A stretch of DNA of 64,000 nucleotides, taken from positions 1 through 64,000 of the forward strand of contig NZ_PTXN01000018.1 in assembly GCF_012726345.1 (NCBI RefSeq), read 5' to 3'. Position numbers and translations under genes: made by a program. This document shows, piece after piece, positions 18,002 to 26,945 of the stretch (position 1 is its first letter; each line of letters opens with the position of its first letter). The notes under the pieces were generated by a model, which searched no databases, was not told where the DNA came from, and was given only the letters and a program-made list of their open reading frames with translations. This DNA is from Marinomonas sp. UCMA 3892. Its GTDB lineage: Bacteria > Pseudomonadota > Gammaproteobacteria > Pseudomonadales > Marinomonadaceae.

Positions 18002-19057
18002 CTATTTCAAACCAAGAATGCGTCGATTAGTTTCGTTATCAATGCCACTGCTGGCGAAGTCATCAAAGGCGCGCTCAGTGACGCGGATTAAATGATCGTT
18101 GACAAACTTGACGCCTTCTTCGGCTCCGGCTTCTGGATGTTTCATACAGCATTCCCATTCGATTACAGCCCAACCGCCAAAATCATACTGAGTGAGTTTC
18201 GAAAAAATGCCTTTGAAGTCGACTTGCCCATCACCTAAAGAGCGAAAGCGTCCTGCACGGTCTATCCAGCTTTGATAGCCGCCATATACACCTTGTCTGC
18301 CAGTGGAATTAAATTCAGCGTCTTTTACATGGAACATCTTGATTCGTTCATGGTAAATGTCGATGAACTGCAAATAGTCGAGTTGTTGTAAAACGAAATG
18401 AGAGGGATCAAATAGAATATTAGCTCGTGGGTGATGATTGGTTGCCGCTAAGAATAAGTCGAATGTAACGCCGTCATGCAGGTCTTCCCCCGGATGAATC
18501 TCATAACAAACATTGACGCCGCAGCGGTCAAATTCATCCAGTATTGGAGTCCAACGATTGGCTAATTCTTCAAAGCCAGCTTCGACCAAGCCCGCAGGCC
18601 TTTGTGGCCAAGGATAAAGATAAGGCCAGAGTAGGGCGCCAGAAAAAGTGGCGTGATTTGTTAGTCCTAGATTTTTAGAAGCTTGTGCGGATTTAAATAG
18701 TTGATCAACTGCCCATTGTTGGCGGGCTTCGGGATTGCCTTTGACATGGTCTGGTGCAAAGCCATCGAACATATCATCGTAGGCGGGATGAACAGCGACT
18801 AATTGTCCTTGTAGGTGTGTAGATAGCTCTGTTACCACCATACCGTGTTTGGCGAGAGTGTCCTGAATATATTTGCAGTATTCAAGATCGGTTGCAGCTC
18901 TATCCAAATCAAACAGTCTTTGATCCCAAGTGGGTATTTGTACCCCCTTGACCCCAAGGTTTCCTGCCCATTCAATGATGTTTTCAAACGTATTAAATGG
19001 TGCGTCATCGCCTGCAAATTGAGCGAGAAAAAGAGCTGGACCTTGTAAGGCTTGCAT
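18002..19057 (-). CDS. TIM-barrel sugar isomerase/epimerase
   Basis: 351 residues of the AP endonuclease 2 (xylose isomerase-like TIM barrel) family: metal-ligand motifs CYEIHPGEDL, ILFDPSHFVLQ, FHVKDAEF and VIEWECC are in the expected order. Probably isomerises or epimerises the keto product of the neighbouring dehydrogenase. First gene of the operon. The ATG at 19057 is chosen because GGGGG lies 8 nt upstream; the alternative at 19072 overlaps that SD. Confidence 0.85.
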   Translation of the reverse strand: MQALQGPALFLAQFAGDDAPFNTFENIIEWAGNLGVKGVQIPTWDQRLFDLDRAATDLEYCKYIQDTLAKHGMVVTELSTHLQGQLVAVHPAYDDMFDGFAPDHVKGNPEARQQWAVDQLFKSAQASKNLGLTNHATFSGALLWPYLYPWPQRPAGLVEAGFEELANRWTPILDEFDRCGVNVCYEIHPGEDLHDGVTFDLFLAATNHHPRANILFDPSHFVLQQLDYLQFIDIYHERIKMFHVKDAEFNSTGRQGVYGGYQSWIDRAGRFRSLGDGQVDFKGIFSKLTQYDFGGWAVIEWECCMKHPEAGAEEGVKFVNDHLIRVTERAFDDFASSGIDNETNRRILGLK

Positions 19058-19103
19058 AATAATAACCCCCATATTTATTTTTATTTGAGTGGTGTTTTAT
19101 GTT

Positions 19104-19117
19104 TGTAATCGATTACA
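19104..19117. promoter_or_regulatory. LacI-type operator before the sugar operon
   Basis: TGTAATCGATTACA is a perfect 14-bp palindrome with the central CG typical of LacI/PurR-family operators, about 50 bases upstream of the first gene of the minus-strand operon. On the minus strand a TTGAAA/TTAAAT pair just upstream could be the promoter. Probable target of the regulator encoded at 11926-12954. Confidence 0.7.
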
Positions 19118-19130
19118 TTTAAGTTCATAA

Positions 19131-19166
19131 AAAAAGACTTTTCAATGTATTTTGTAAAGTCTTTTT
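19131..19166 (-). terminator. Terminator-like hairpin after the membrane protein gene
   Basis: AAAAAGACTTT (19131-19141) pairs with 19156-19166 across a 14-nt loop. Read on the minus strand it ends in a run of seven U, and it lies downstream of the gene at 19314-20576, separating it from the sugar operon promoter. Confidence 0.65.
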
Positions 19167-19313
19167 GAATTATTTGGCTTGAGTATAGTGATTTTAATGG
19201 TTAAGTAAATGGGTTTTAGCGACAAATTAGCGTGGTTTTACCTTGGTTGAGAGTTAACTGAATGAAATGCATTACAAAAATAAATGTTTTTGTGTTTGTC
19301 ATATGAGATATTT

Positions 19314-20576
19314 TTATAAGAAAAAACCATTTACCAGCGAGCAGAGCAGCCACATAACAATAGCGTAGTGGGCGCTGTTAGCAACAATGGTTTTGGTAGG
19401 GATTTGATAGCGGCTAGTCATTAATAATCCCAGCCCCGTTAATCCGCTACTGCCTGCGGAAATAGCCCAAGCACTTAGAAACAAAAAGCCTAATTGTGTC
19501 GGATCTGGACTTAATGGAAGTAGCATAGGACTTGCTATGGCGATGCTCACAACAGGATGTATTCCGATAACACCGGCTGCAATCATGATGGCAAGAGTCA
19601 ATGAAAAGAGTAGTGGACTAAATGTAAAGCTGTCTAAATTAAAAAACTGCGGATAGCTAAGAATAATTGCGCTAATGCCATTGGAAAAGATGCCGGCAGC
19701 GAGAAATAATGCAAACTGACTGCCGATTTGAGCCAGTTTGTGGTTCACAAAATGCGATAAGCTTTTCTTTCTTGATGGCGTGCGCATCAGCAGCATGGTT
19801 GCGCTTGGTGCTAATAGACAAATAAGTACCAGTATGCTGATATCAGGCCAAATGAAGTGAAAAAATATAACGCTAGAAGCCAAAAACATTGGAATGAAGA
19901 GACTTTCTTTGCGAATGGGGTAGCCGTTAAAGTCGCCTTTAGTGCGTTTAAAGGCTTCTATAGTGGAAAAAATGATAGCGACTAGTCCCATTGCAAGACC
20001 TGGAATAAGTGTCTTTTGCCATTGCATTCCTGGCGCATAAATTATGGCAACGCCCGTTGCTACGAAAAAAGGTGACCACCAAGCCGCCGCGGAAAAATTA
20101 CGAGTCAATATAAACTGCTGTTCAGGCGTTAATTTTATTGCGCCTTTTATCCGATCTGCGAAGACTAGAATCACTGATAGATTAATCACTGCGCCTAATG
20201 CTTGCACGCCGAGCGCAGTGTTGAATATTGCGCTTAGCCCCTTTGGCAAAGGACGCTTTTCATCTGTTGAGCTGGTCAGGTCTAAAAAAGAAACAGCCAC
20301 AAACATCGCCAGCATTGGCAAGTTAACCGCAAAAATCTGCTGCCAAGTCATCCATGTGCCTTTTGACCCTGCAAACAGTAACGCAGCTACTCCTATCATC
20401 ATAAGCCAGGTAACTTGTCGCTTCGCACTTGGCGCTAAGGTATGCCACATGGCGATATTGGCTCCCCACGCTAGTAGGGTAGGTAATAACACAGGGGTCA
20501 AATGAGCAACTGACAATAGATAAAAAATCAATGTGCCGAGTACAAACCAGCCTGTGTATTTTTTGAGTAGATTCAT
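19314..20576 (-). CDS. Polytopic membrane protein, transporter-like, unidentified
   Basis: 420 residues with roughly 11-12 hydrophobic segments covering nearly the whole length. Helix-breaking Gly/Pro/Ser stretches occur in the C-terminal half (GVIGIHPVVSIAIASPMLLPLSPDP and GSSGLTGLGLLMTS), reminiscent of re-entrant loops in the ion transporter superfamily (ArsB, NhaD, CitM), but I see no diagnostic motif. A tellurite or anion exporter is possible. It is alone, with its own terminator. Function not assigned. Confidence 0.7.
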   Translation of the reverse strand: MNLLKKYTGWFVLGTLIFYLLSVAHLTPVLLPTLLAWGANIAMWHTLAPSAKRQVTWLMMIGVAALLFAGSKGTWMTWQQIFAVNLPMLAMFVAVSFLDLTSSTDEKRPLPKGLSAIFNTALGVQALGAVINLSVILVFADRIKGAIKLTPEQQFILTRNFSAAAWWSPFFVATGVAIIYAPGMQWQKTLIPGLAMGLVAIIFSTIEAFKRTKGDFNGYPIRKESLFIPMFLASSVIFFHFIWPDISILVLICLLAPSATMLLMRTPSRKKSLSHFVNHKLAQIGSQFALFLAAGIFSNGISAIILSYPQFFNLDSFTFSPLLFSLTLAIMIAAGVIGIHPVVSIAIASPMLLPLSPDPTQLGFLFLSAWAISAGSSGLTGLGLLMTSRYQIPTKTIVANSAHYAIVMWLLCSLVNGFFL

Positions 20577-20957
20577 TACGAACGAATTGTCCTTGCATTG
20601 TTGAGGCTTTCTTTTTCAGCGCGTGGGTGATCTAAGTAGCATTTAGATACGTTCTAAATAGTGATGCATCTATAAGTGATCGGCAAGAGGTTATGCGAGT
20701 CATCTATTTCCTGCCGAAGGAAGTTCTTTTTATCTACATGTACGTTTTTTTTGATTTCCAGCATAGGGAGGTTGTTTTTTATACTAAATGTTTGATTCTT
20801 CAGTGTATTGAGAGTATCTATGTTGCACATATATTAATCGGACGTATTTGAGTTGTAACTTTGTATGGATGACCTTCCATAACTTATAAAATGTCGTGTT
20901 GTATATTCATGGTGTATTTTCTGTGTTACTACCGTCAAGCAAGGAAAAGGCTAAGGC
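20577..20957. other. Intergenic region, divergent promoters expected
   Basis: 381 bases between two divergently read genes. AT-rich, no ORF, no clear hairpin or repeat; presumably contains promoters for both neighbours, but I could not place them with confidence. Confidence 0.5.
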
Positions 20958-22064
20958 ATGCAGTTTCTTTTAAGAAAATTGATTCGTTATTATAGACATA
21001 ATGTCGACGAAAGTCTGAATATAGACGAAGGTTATCAACATAGTTACTTGGTAGGCTTTTTTAGCTTGATAATCTCCATTATTACCTTTTTTAGCGCAAT
21101 AACTAGTTTTTTAAATCTGCTTTATAGCTTGGCGGTTAGTCTATTTTTAGTAAGTATTTTATTGCTGATAACATTTTATATATTAAAAACGTCTTCTTAC
21201 CGTCATTATCATAATTGTTCCCGATTTATCGCTATTGTCGCCCTGTACATCTTATGTTTTTACTTGGTATGTGCCGGAGGGGTAAACAGTAGTGGACCTT
21301 TATGGATATACGTCATTCCTTCGATCACGTTTGCTTTTTTGGGTTTGAAGCAAGGTATTATTGCTAATGCAGCTTTCATTTTTATTGTATCGATTATGCT
21401 TTTTTTTCCGAACGATCAGATGTTGCTAACGACTTACTCATATGAATTTAAAACACGTTTGATATATGTCTTTTTGACGATTGTTACTCTTTCTGGATTG
21501 TATGAAGTGGCTCGTTATCGTTCTTTTATGCGACTAAAGACGATGAAGGATAAGTATGAGTATCAGGCTCAGTTCGATTATTTGACATTTTTACCAAACC
21601 GTCGAGGAATCCAAAAAATACTTAATAAAGATCAGCGGCAAAGAAAACATACTCATAAAGTATCGACTATTGCCATCTTGGATATTGATAAATTTAAAGT
21701 TATCAATGATGAATTTGGCCATGAAGTTGGTGATATGGTGCTTAAACATACAAGTAGAGTATTACGTGACTGTATTCGTTCGCAAGACTCATTAGCCCGT
21801 TGGGGAGGCGAAGAGTTTTTACTATTGCTTCCAGAAACGACAGAGCAAGAAGCTCTTGTGCTGTTGGAATCTATTCGAGAATGCGTAGAAGAAACACCTT
21901 TTGGGCATGGGAATATTAGTATTTTTATTACCTTGAGTGTTGGCTTGTGCGAAACGTCACCCGATGTCGATTTCAATGAAACCATTAAATTTTCTGATGT
22001 CAGTTTGTATCGAGCGAAACAGGCAGGACGAAATACAGTTTTTGCTTATACACCAGAGTGTTGA
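20958..22064 (+). CDS. Membrane-bound diguanylate cyclase (GGDEF)
   Basis: 368 residues. About six transmembrane helices occupy residues 30-190, followed by a short coiled segment and a GGDEF domain with active site GGEEF (283-287) and the DXLTXLPNR entry motif (FDYLTFLPNRRG). The inhibitory I-site RxxD (RSQD) is present five residues before GGEEF, so product feedback inhibition is expected. Makes c-di-GMP, a switch between motile and attached life; an adhesin of the type at the start of the window is a common output of such signalling. No EAL domain. Confidence 0.92.
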   Translation: MQFLLRKLIRYYRHNVDESLNIDEGYQHSYLVGFFSLIISIITFFSAITSFLNLLYSLAVSLFLVSILLLITFYILKTSSYRHYHNCSRFIAIVALYILCFYLVCAGGVNSSGPLWIYVIPSITFAFLGLKQGIIANAAFIFIVSIMLFFPNDQMLLTTYSYEFKTRLIYVFLTIVTLSGLYEVARYRSFMRLKTMKDKYEYQAQFDYLTFLPNRRGIQKILNKDQRQRKHTHKVSTIAILDIDKFKVINDEFGHEVGDMVLKHTSRVLRDCIRSQDSLARWGGEEFLLLLPETTEQEALVLLESIRECVEETPFGHGNISIFITLSVGLCETSPDVDFNETIKFSDVSLYRAKQAGRNTVFAYTPEC

Positions 22065-22540
22065 GATAGGCTCTTTAGTTGACACATATTAGTCGACACA
22101 TACGTCATCTACTTGCCTTTTTATTTCGCAAAAAACAAGTAGCCTACATCAATATGTTTTAACCAAAACTTCTGAAGCTTTGCATCTCTCCATAGGGTAT
22201 TCAACATTGAGATACTTGCGAATTAAATCAATATGCCAAATATGATTCATCCGTGTATTTTTTTCCTTAGATTAATCGAAAGCGTTCTGTCATCGCACGG
22301 CTGCACTTTTATGAAGCTGGGGAATGAAAAGAGTGATGCTTCTATAGATGAACAGCCATCTAAAGTCCTAAAATTGTTGTCACCGTGCTTTTTTTATTTA
22401 GCTTGGAGCGCTGTAAAAATGTGAGCCGTGGGAGCCGTGGGAAGCGATATACAAAAGTAATTAGTTTGCTAGCGGATCAATCAAAATAAACGCACACTCA
22501 ATGTGCAAAAAAACATCAGCAAGAACAGTATGGTGCAAAA
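22065..22540. other. Intergenic region without a convincing gene
   Basis: 476 bases. A 63-codon open frame at 22233-22424 has no SD and no recognisable features. A 9-bp tandem repeat (GAGCCGTGG twice, 22423-22440) and a small inverted repeat GCACA/TGTGC at 22492-22506, just before the TetR gene, are present; the latter could be an autoregulatory site. Confidence 0.4.
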
Positions 22541-23170
22541 ATGGCAAAAGTTACAAAAAGCGTAGAGAAAGTAAAATTAACCAGAGAGGAGATTCAAAAC
22601 AATATCCTTCAGGCGGCTATTTATGAATTTAGTCGACATGGTTTTATTGGTGCGTCAACTCAGTCTATTGCTGAACGTGCTGGCCTTAGAAAATCTCAGT
22701 TACATTATTATATTGTAGATAAAGAAGACCTTTATAATCAGGTGCTTAGCAAGCTTTTTAGGTCTTGGGGACGACTTTCTGAATTGAAGGATGACAGTCA
22801 AACACCCGCGGAAATATTAAAGCATTACATCCATGTGAAATTACAGTTTGCTTTAAAGTATCCTGATTTATCGAGGGTATTTACGATGGAAATTTTATCT
22901 GGTGGTGAACGTTTAGCGCCATTTTGGCCAAGCGCTTTACATAACACTAAACTGAATTCTGAAGTAATTAATAATTGGGTGCAGCAAGGAAAAATACGAT
23001 CTTTAGATGGTCGTTTATTGATGATGAATATTTGGGCGTTAACACAGTATTACGCAGATTACAGAATTCAAGCAGAGCTAGTCATGTCGGCTTCTTTGGA
23101 CGAATCTGATCTTCAAGATTGTTTAATAGATGAAGTGACAACCCTTATTCTAAAAGGATGTGGGCTTTAA
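22541..23170 (+). CDS. TetR/AcrR-family regulator, RutR-like
   Basis: 209 residues. An N-terminal TetR helix-turn-helix (ILQAAIYEFSRHGFIGAST to HYYIVDKEDLY, residues about 20-65) and a C-terminal domain of the RutR/YcdC type (ALKYPDLSRVFTMEILSGGERL to the C-terminal ILKGCGL). RutR senses uracil and controls pyrimidine breakdown in E. coli; this relative sits directly upstream, same strand, of a catabolic and uptake cluster and very probably regulates it with a cyclic nitrogen compound as ligand (inference). The SD is weak. Confidence 0.88.
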   Translation: MAKVTKSVEKVKLTREEIQNNILQAAIYEFSRHGFIGASTQSIAERAGLRKSQLHYYIVDKEDLYNQVLSKLFRSWGRLSELKDDSQTPAEILKHYIHVKLQFALKYPDLSRVFTMEILSGGERLAPFWPSALHNTKLNSEVINNWVQQGKIRSLDGRLLMMNIWALTQYYADYRIQAELVMSASLDESDLQDCLIDEVTTLILKGCGL

Positions 23171-23284
23171 TTATTAAGACCATTAAGCGCTTTTAGTACC
23201 CCTTCTTTTTTCATTTCCTATAAGATTATTTATGCAATGATTCATTAAGAATAATGAATATTGGCATATTAAATGCAAAGTTAG

Positions 23285-23309
23285 ACCGATTGGACAAACC
23301 GGTTGGTTT
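23285..23309. promoter_or_regulatory. Operator-like repeats before the catabolic cluster
   Basis: ACCGATTGG (23285-23293) and ACCGGTTGG (23298-23306) form a direct repeat, and AAACC-GGTT-GGTTT (23296-23309) an inverted repeat, ending 3 bases before the ATG at 23313 where an SD would be expected. A bound TetR-type protein would block transcription or the start region. Confidence 0.5.
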
Positions 23310-23312
23310 ATT

Positions 23313-24254
23313 ATGAGATTAGATGAAAGAATAAAAGTTAGAGTAAGTTATCGTGAGTATTTAACGAAGGATATTGTGCTTTATAAGCTTGAGCCTTTAG
23401 AGGGTTTAAGCTTGCCTTCATTTTCTGCAGGCTCACACATTGAAGTGCATATCTCCGCACAATTTATACGCGCTTATTCACTCTGCAGTGACCCAGCTTT
23501 TGCTATGACTCATTACTGTATTGCGGTCAAGATTGAAGACACTGGCCGTGGTGGTTCTAAGTCAATGCATAACTCAGTGTTCGTGGGTGCTGAACTTAGC
23601 ATTAGCCCACCAAAAAACTTTTTCCCATTGGCAGCTAGAGCCTCTCATCATTTATTAATAGCTGGTGGAATAGGTTTAACACCTCTGTTGTCGATGGCGT
23701 ACAGCTTGCATGCTAAAGGTGAACCATTCACCTTGGTTGTCTGTGCTAGCAGCAGTGTAAAATTGCCATTCTTTGACATCTTGAATAACTCTCCTTGGCC
23801 TATCCATTACTTCTTAAATGGTCGTGAGTCTATTGATTTCACCACAATTTTGTCCTCGCTGCCCGATGATCCACATATATATTGTTGTGGGCCTGAGGGG
23901 TTGATGTCCATGGCTAAAAAGAACTGTGAAGTATTGGCGCGAGCACATTGGCATGAGGAAAGGTTCGCAGCAAAGACCAGAGAAACAAAAAGTAATCAGT
24001 TTGAGTTGTATCTGAGTGAAAGCGATCAGCGTGTTGTTGTTGAAGAAAACATGACCATGATGAGCGCGCTGCGAAATGTTGGCATCCATGTAGAAAGTGT
24101 TTGTGAACAGGGAATCTGTGGAAGCTGTCTGGTGAGATGGCGCGATGGTAACCCTATTCACCGTGATGAATGTCTGGAGCCTGAAGAGCGAGATGAATAT
24201 GTCGCTTTGTGTTGTGCTGGATGCAACTCCTCTAGTCTTACTTTGGAGCTTTGA
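23313..24254 (+). CDS. Rieske-oxygenase-type reductase (phthalate dioxygenase reductase/VanB family)
   Basis: 313 residues. FMN-binding beta barrel with RAYSL (about 50), NAD-binding domain with GGIGLTPLLSMA (about 115) and CCGPEGLM, and a C-terminal plant-type 2Fe-2S domain with Cys ligands in CEQGICGSCLVRW and a final CCAGC. Transfers electrons from NADH through FMN to an oxygenase. No Rieske oxygenase gene is present beside it, so its partner is elsewhere or it serves a different acceptor. First gene of a tight cluster; the stop overlaps the start region of the next gene. The SD is poor, and the operator-like repeats sit in its place. Confidence 0.9.
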   Translation: MRLDERIKVRVSYREYLTKDIVLYKLEPLEGLSLPSFSAGSHIEVHISAQFIRAYSLCSDPAFAMTHYCIAVKIEDTGRGGSKSMHNSVFVGAELSISPPKNFFPLAARASHHLLIAGGIGLTPLLSMAYSLHAKGEPFTLVVCASSSVKLPFFDILNNSPWPIHYFLNGRESIDFTTILSSLPDDPHIYCCGPEGLMSMAKKNCEVLARAHWHEERFAAKTRETKSNQFELYLSESDQRVVVEENMTMMSALRNVGIHVESVCEQGICGSCLVRWRDGNPIHRDECLEPEERDEYVALCCAGCNSSSLTLEL

Positions 24255-24256
24255 TT

Positions 24257-25558
24257 ATGGGACTGACAAAGAATCAATACCTTACTTATGCAAGACTGCC
24301 AAAGTGGCTTTTACCTTCAGGCTGGCCAATGGAGGGAATGGCACCTGCTTTGGCGACTATTCACATATTTGAGGGAAAGGTTCATAGCGTAGTCCCTTCT
24401 GTGCAAGATGATTCTGGAACGAATTTGTCTGGGTGTCTCGTTTTACCTGGTTTGGTTGAAGCCCACGCACATTTAGATAAAACCTTTACTGTACATCGTT
24501 TAGGTGAGTTGCAGCCGGGCTTGTTAAATGCCATTCAGGCGATGAAATCGGATCAAAAGAATTGGACGTATGAAGATTTATTTAATCGAGCTGAACAAGC
24601 TTTAGAACAAGCTTATCGAAATGGTGTTGTATTTTTACGTACTCATGTGGATTGGGTGTCTGAACACACACCATTGGCATGGGAAGTATTCAGAGATTTA
24701 GCGAAAAAATGGCAGTCTCGTGTTCGTCTTCAAAGAGTGGCGCTTATTCCTCTTGGCTTGTTGAAAAATAAGGCATGGAGTCGGCAGATAGCTAACACCA
24801 TTCGATTGTCTGATGACAGTCAAATGGGGGGCTTCATTCATAGTAGTAATTTTACTTACATTGGGGTAAAAAATTTAATTGAGGCGGCTTCCAACGAGAA
24901 CTTGATTCTAGATCTTCATATTGATGAAGAACTCATTGATGAACCTAAAGGTTTACCCGCGCTGTTAGACATTTTGGATGGGCAGAGTTTTCATTCCAGA
25001 ATCGTTTGTGGGCATGTCTGTGCCTTAAGCAGTGTAGACGAATCTGTAGCATTGACATTATTGGATCGAGTAGCAAAACATCCTATCACTTTAGTCACTC
25101 TTCCTGGGACAAATCTACTACTTCAAGACGCGAGAGCTGGAAGAACTCCCCGAAATCGAGGCCTAACGCTTGTTAATGAAGCAATGCAGCGAAACATTCC
25201 CACCATGGTTGCCACGGATAATGTTCAGGACGCTTTTTGTCCTTTAGGCGAATACGACCCAGTAAAAGCCCTTCAACTTGGAGTATACAGCGGGCATTTA
25301 CAACATGCTTTTGATGTGTGGTCACAATCGATTTGTCGATTTGACTGGTTGAACAGTGCGACAGATAAAAATTTTAGTTTGGTAGGAAAAGAGGCTGACT
25401 TCGTCATTTTTGATACCAAGAACGTCTCAAGTTGGCCCAGTAATATTGCGCGATTAGTTATGCGAAAAGGTCAGTTCATAACCAATACATCCATTTTTCA
25501 TAGTCGTTTTGATACCCATTTCAATGATCAAAATAAAGAGGTTAATGATGAAAGATAA
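24257..25558 (+). CDS. Cytosine-deaminase-like amidohydrolase
   Basis: 433 residues of the amidohydrolase superfamily, cytosine deaminase/N-isopropylammelide hydrolase branch. Metal ligands visible: HAHLDK (N-terminal HxH), THVDW, LHIDEE, CGHVCALS (His), ATDNVQDAFCPLG (Asp). Hydrolyses a C-N bond in a cyclic substrate, probably releasing ammonia. The ATG at 24257 is preferred over an upstream TTG because GGAG lies 8 nt before it. It overlaps the next gene by 11 bp, implying coupled translation. Confidence 0.88.
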   Translation: MGLTKNQYLTYARLPKWLLPSGWPMEGMAPALATIHIFEGKVHSVVPSVQDDSGTNLSGCLVLPGLVEAHAHLDKTFTVHRLGELQPGLLNAIQAMKSDQKNWTYEDLFNRAEQALEQAYRNGVVFLRTHVDWVSEHTPLAWEVFRDLAKKWQSRVRLQRVALIPLGLLKNKAWSRQIANTIRLSDDSQMGGFIHSSNFTYIGVKNLIEAASNENLILDLHIDEELIDEPKGLPALLDILDGQSFHSRIVCGHVCALSSVDESVALTLLDRVAKHPITLVTLPGTNLLLQDARAGRTPRNRGLTLVNEAMQRNIPTMVATDNVQDAFCPLGEYDPVKALQLGVYSGHLQHAFDVWSQSICRFDWLNSATDKNFSLVGKEADFVIFDTKNVSSWPSNIARLVMRKGQFITNTSIFHSRFDTHFNDQNKEVNDER

Positions 25559-26009
25559 AGCAGAATCAGCCGGTGGTGCGCCATTAGCAAAATATGCAGC
25601 CAGTAAGCGAGTAGGGGACTTTGTGTTTCTTTCCGGTGTGATTGCAGTTGATCCAAAAGCACAAATTATTGTGAATGGATTTGATGACATTCCAGCAGAA
25701 GCGGCCAATTTAATTGGTCGTACAGGTGAGTTTTCTACTGATTTTAAACAGGGTCCGATTTTGGCACAAAGCTGGTATGTGCTCAATGCGATTAATGAGC
25801 ACATGATCCGCGAGGGAGGAAGCATCAAGGATGTATTCAAATTGGTTCAGTATTTTAAAAATCTAGATCATTTTCCTTATTACAGCCAAGTTCGTAAGCA
25901 CTTTTTTTTGGATGAATTACCCATTTCTACCGTTGTTGAAGTGAGTGGCATGTTGCCAAGCAAAGAGATGTTGATCGAAGTAGAAGCTACGGCTTATTTA
26001 CCCATTTAA
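25548..26009 (+). CDS. RidA/YjgF/YER057c/UK114-family protein
   Basis: 153 residues. N-terminal RidA-type segment (YAASKRVGDFVFLSGVIAVDPK) with the family Rid core extending to VEVSGMLPSKEMLIEVEATAYLPI. The residue in the position of the RidA catalytic Arg lies in QVRKHFF. Family members hydrolyse reactive enamine/imine intermediates or, in pyrimidine catabolism (RutC), aminoacrylate derivatives. Start at the second of two ATGs because GAGG is 6 nt upstream. A deaminating role next to two amidohydrolases fits a ring-opening pathway. Confidence 0.85.
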   Translation: MKDKAESAGGAPLAKYAASKRVGDFVFLSGVIAVDPKAQIIVNGFDDIPAEAANLIGRTGEFSTDFKQGPILAQSWYVLNAINEHMIREGGSIKDVFKLVQYFKNLDHFPYYSQVRKHFFLDELPISTVVEVSGMLPSKEMLIEVEATAYLPI

Positions 26010-26051
26010 AGAACGAAAGCTATATAGCTGGTTAATAAACAGAGGTGTCTT

Positions 26052-26900
26052 ATGTTGCACGGATTTACTCCAAAAGAGCGTTTTTTACCCTATTTGAGTT
26101 GGGTTGATATAGACGCTTTGGAAGACAAAGAAAATATTGTGATTGTTTTACCAGTAGGGGCTATTGAACAGCACGGGCCGCATCTTCCATGTTCTGTCGA
26201 TGCCACTGTTGCAGCAGGGGTGGCTGGAAAAGCGCTATCACTTTTACCTAATAATATCCCTGCTTACGGTATACCTCCCATTATCTATGGTAAGTCAGAT
26301 GAGCACATTCATTTCCCTGGGACGATAACCTTGAATGGAGAGACGCTTCTGCACATGGTGCAAGAAATAGGAGAGTCTGTTTATCGTGCAGGGTTTAGAA
26401 AATTACTCATGGTCAATGCGCATGGCGGTCAGCCTCAACCTTTGGAAATGGCCGCTCGGGAGCTGCGCTTGCGTCATGGTGACTATATGGTAATTGCCCG
26501 TTCTGCATGGAGTGTGGCCCATGATAGTAGTTTCTTTTCAGATATAGAGAAGCAGCTGTCTATGCACGCAGGACACGGTGAGACTGCCATCATGATGGCT
26601 TTGGATCCAGACTCAGTGAAGATGGAAAGAGCTGAAGCAAGTTATCCGCCACCATTTCCATGTCCGACGCTAACCACTGGAAGACCTGCTGCGGCATGGG
26701 CTAGTTATGATTTTGGCCCTACTGGTGTGATTGGCGATCCTACTATGGCGACTTTGGAGCAGGGCCAACAATTGTTGGCACAATTAGGAGGGCAGTGGGC
26801 ACAGGCAATCACTGAAATTTATCAAGCAGACTGGATGAAGCGCCAAGAGGTTTCTTGGGGCAGAGGTCATTATCAAGGTCATATTCAGAGGCGAAAGTAA
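26052..26900 (+). CDS. Creatininase-family amidohydrolase
   Basis: 282 residues. The family metal-binding residues are in place: LPVGAIEQHGPHLP (Glu, His), VDATVA (Asp), NAHGGQ (His) and HAGHGET (His, Glu). Relatives hydrolyse cyclic amides (creatinine) or formamide intermediates (FAPy deamidase, mycofactocin MftE). SD AGAGG lies 8 nt before the ATG. Placement between RidA and the importer suggests it acts on a ring amide in the same route. Confidence 0.88.
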   Translation: MLHGFTPKERFLPYLSWVDIDALEDKENIVIVLPVGAIEQHGPHLPCSVDATVAAGVAGKALSLLPNNIPAYGIPPIIYGKSDEHIHFPGTITLNGETLLHMVQEIGESVYRAGFRKLLMVNAHGGQPQPLEMAARELRLRHGDYMVIARSAWSVAHDSSFFSDIEKQLSMHAGHGETAIMMALDPDSVKMERAEASYPPPFPCPTLTTGRPAAAWASYDFGPTGVIGDPTMATLEQGQQLLAQLGGQWAQAITEIYQADWMKRQEVSWGRGHYQGHIQRRK

Positions 26901-26945
26901 GATCATTTTTTATTGTGTTATCAAGCATGAAATTAGGAGAGAACC

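Noticed and set aside
18832..19048. Open frames on both strands inside the TIM-barrel gene
   Set aside because: They overlap well-supported coding sequence with the metal-ligand motifs in the correct order and lack start signals.
22233..22424. 63-codon open frame between the GGDEF and TetR genes
   Set aside because: No SD, no recognisable domain, unremarkable sequence in an AT-rich gap.
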